Below are positions 4,827 to 5,629 of a stretch of 5,629 bases of DNA, in pieces. The stretch spans positions 1-5,629 of the forward strand of contig JAUXMQ010000095.1 of the NCBI GenBank assembly GCA_030623125.1, written 5' to 3'. The DNA comes from Acidimicrobiia bacterium. Lineage in GTDB: Bacteria; Actinomycetota; Acidimicrobiia; Spongiisociales; ZC4RG35. Both the position numbers and the translations under genes were made by a program. The notes below the pieces were generated by a model. It saw only the letters and a program-made list of their open reading frames with translations, had not been told where the DNA came from and made no database searches. How positions within the stretch are numbered: the stretch's first letter is position 1; each line of letters starts with the position of its first letter.

Positions 4827-5629
4827 CAGACAGAGCCTTCGCTGATCTGAAGTGTCTTGAGATCGGAGTGGAAGTCGAGGGCATAGTCGCCACCCTCGCG
4901 GCCTATGCCGGAGATCCCGCAACCGCCGAAAGGCGCGGTCAGGTCCCGTACCAGGAATGTGTTCACCCAGACCGTGCCGGCCCTGATGCTTCTGCCCACC
5001 CGGTGGGCGCGCTCCTCCGAACCGGTGTACACGATTCCGGAGAGTCCATACTCGGTCGAATTGGCGAGATCGATCGCCTCGGCCTCATCGCGGAACGTCT
5101 GATATGTGAGGACAGGTCCGAACACCTCGCGCTGGACCACTTCGGAGTAGTTCGACTTCGGTCGGATGAGGGTCGGCTCGTACCAGAGGCCGTCTTGTTT
5201 CCATGGTTCCCCACCTCGAACGACGGTGTCCCCGGCCTCCCGGGCGCGGTCGACGAAACTCGCTACCCGGTCGAGATGGTCGGGATGGATCATTGGCGAG
5301 ATCGTGGTAGAAGGGTTGCGGCTGTCCCCGAGGACATGCTCGTCGGTGTAGCGGTTGAAAAGCTCGAGAAAGTCGGACGAGATGGATGCTTCGACGAGTA
5401 GACGCGTTCCGGCCAGACAAACCTGGCCGGAATCATCGAACTGTCCTGCTGCCTTCATCGCGGCAGCTTCGATGTCGGCATCACCAAACACCAGAAGCGG
5501 GCCCTTTCCTCCGAGCTCCGCGGTGAAGGGAACGATGTTCCTGGCGGCGGCTACACCGATGTGACGCGCCGTCTCCGGAGACCCGGTGAAAGAGATTCGG
5601 CGCACGCGTCTATCGCTGACCAGAGCAGC
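4823..5629 (-). CDS. NAD(P)-dependent aldehyde dehydrogenase, C-terminal part (5' end outside window)
   Basis: The 268 C-terminal residues of an aldehyde dehydrogenase, about half of the usual 480-500; the frame stays open to the window edge, so about 220 residues are missing. A GTG at 5605 is an internal valine ('DRRVRRISFTGS'), not a start. Seen: 'ISFTGSPETARH' of the Rossmann cofactor site; 'ELGGKGP' with general base E38; 'SGQVCLAGTRLLV' with nucleophile C71; 'REVFGPVL' with E168, the usual NAD-ribose ligand; and the C-terminal 'GISGIGREGGDYALDF'. The E-to-C spacing is 33 residues, one fewer than in ALDH2. The 'GREGG' tail and 'CLAGTRLLV' resemble the 5-carboxymethyl-2-hydroxymuconate-semialdehyde/betaine-aldehyde dehydrogenase branch, so an aromatic or amine-derived (semi)aldehyde is a reasonable guess. 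It converges on the antiporter; its own promoter is outside the window. Confidence 0.93.
   Translation of the reverse strand, partial: AALVSDRRVRRISFTGSPETARHIGVAAARNIVPFTAELGGKGPLLVFGDADIEAAAMKAAGQFDDSGQVCLAGTRLLVEASISSDFLELFNRYTDEHVLGDSRNPSTTISPMIHPDHLDRVASFVDRAREAGDTVVRGGEPWKQDGLWYEPTLIRPKSNYSEVVQREVFGPVLTYQTFRDEAEAIDLANSTEYGLSGIVYTGSEERAHRVGRSIRAGTVWVNTFLVRDLTAPFGGCGISGIGREGGDYALDFHSDLKTLQISEGSVC
5407..5432. repeat. Perfect 10-bp inverted repeat within the aldehyde dehydrogenase gene
   Basis: TTCCGGCCAG at 5407-5416 and CTGGCCGGAA at 5423-5432 are exact reverse complements separated by 6 nt. The 6-nt loop holds the catalytic-cysteine codon (5419-5417, TGT on the minus strand). The structure would form a strong GC-rich hairpin in the mRNA of the dehydrogenase. 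There is no following T run, so it does not look like an intrinsic terminator. Coincidental codon choice in the conserved Ser-Gly-Gln/Leu-Ala-Gly flanks is the simplest explanation. Confidence 0.6.

Noticed and set aside
4868..5401. A 177-codon plus-strand open frame opposite the aldehyde dehydrogenase
   Set aside because: Antisense shadow of a gene carrying clear catalytic Glu and Cys motifs; no start signal or recognisable domain.
5603..5605. GTG at 5605 as the start of the aldehyde dehydrogenase
   Set aside because: The frame stays open to the window edge with family-like sequence before it ('ALVSDRR'), and about 220 N-terminal residues would be missing; it is an internal valine.

Overview
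The window is a compact, fully coding stretch of moderately high-GC bacterial DNA, estimated by eye at about 60% G+C. Gene style (GTG starts, 1-4 nt overlaps) and protein sequence point to an actinobacterium, possibly of the Acidimicrobiia type. The wording of the glutamine-synthetase-like protein (a 'YWANWG.DHR..TVRV' stretch) and of the antiporter ('LAPTDAAL...ESGLNDG') fits this. The lineage is an inference; there is no rRNA or marker gene to prove it. I see no tRNA, rRNA, CRISPR array, insertion sequence or phage gene.

Layout. On the minus strand, 1404-25 encodes a complete group II PLP-dependent amino-acid decarboxylase. Just past its stop, the left edge carries an AAGGAG sequence and an ATG that may open a further minus-strand gene outside the window. 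An 81-bp divergent intergenic region (1405-1485) separates it from a plus-strand operon of three tightly packed genes: a glutamine-synthetase-family gamma-glutamyl ligase (1486-2772), an acetoacetate-decarboxylase-family protein (2772-3572, TGATG overlap) and a CPA1-type cation:proton antiporter (3576-4826, 3-nt gap). Converging on the operon from the right is the C-terminal 268 residues of an NAD(P)-dependent aldehyde dehydrogenase (5629-4823), cut by the window edge. The antiporter and the dehydrogenase share one CTAG for both stop codons.

How the genes may work together. A PLP decarboxylase can make an amine. GS-like enzymes of this branch often gamma-glutamylate amines instead of ammonia. 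Aldehyde dehydrogenases of this type oxidise (semi)aldehydes produced after deamination. ADC-family proteins act on beta-keto acids or catalyse related Schiff-base chemistry. The set therefore looks like an uncharacterised amine or amino-acid-derived catabolic or modification locus with its own antiporter. That reading is inference from families and adjacency; no substrate can be read from the sequence. Notable details are substitutions at usually conserved GS positions, a repeated 10-mer in the divergent promoter region, a possible hairpin over the ligase ribosome-binding site, and a perfect 10-bp inverted repeat around the catalytic-Cys codon of the dehydrogenase.
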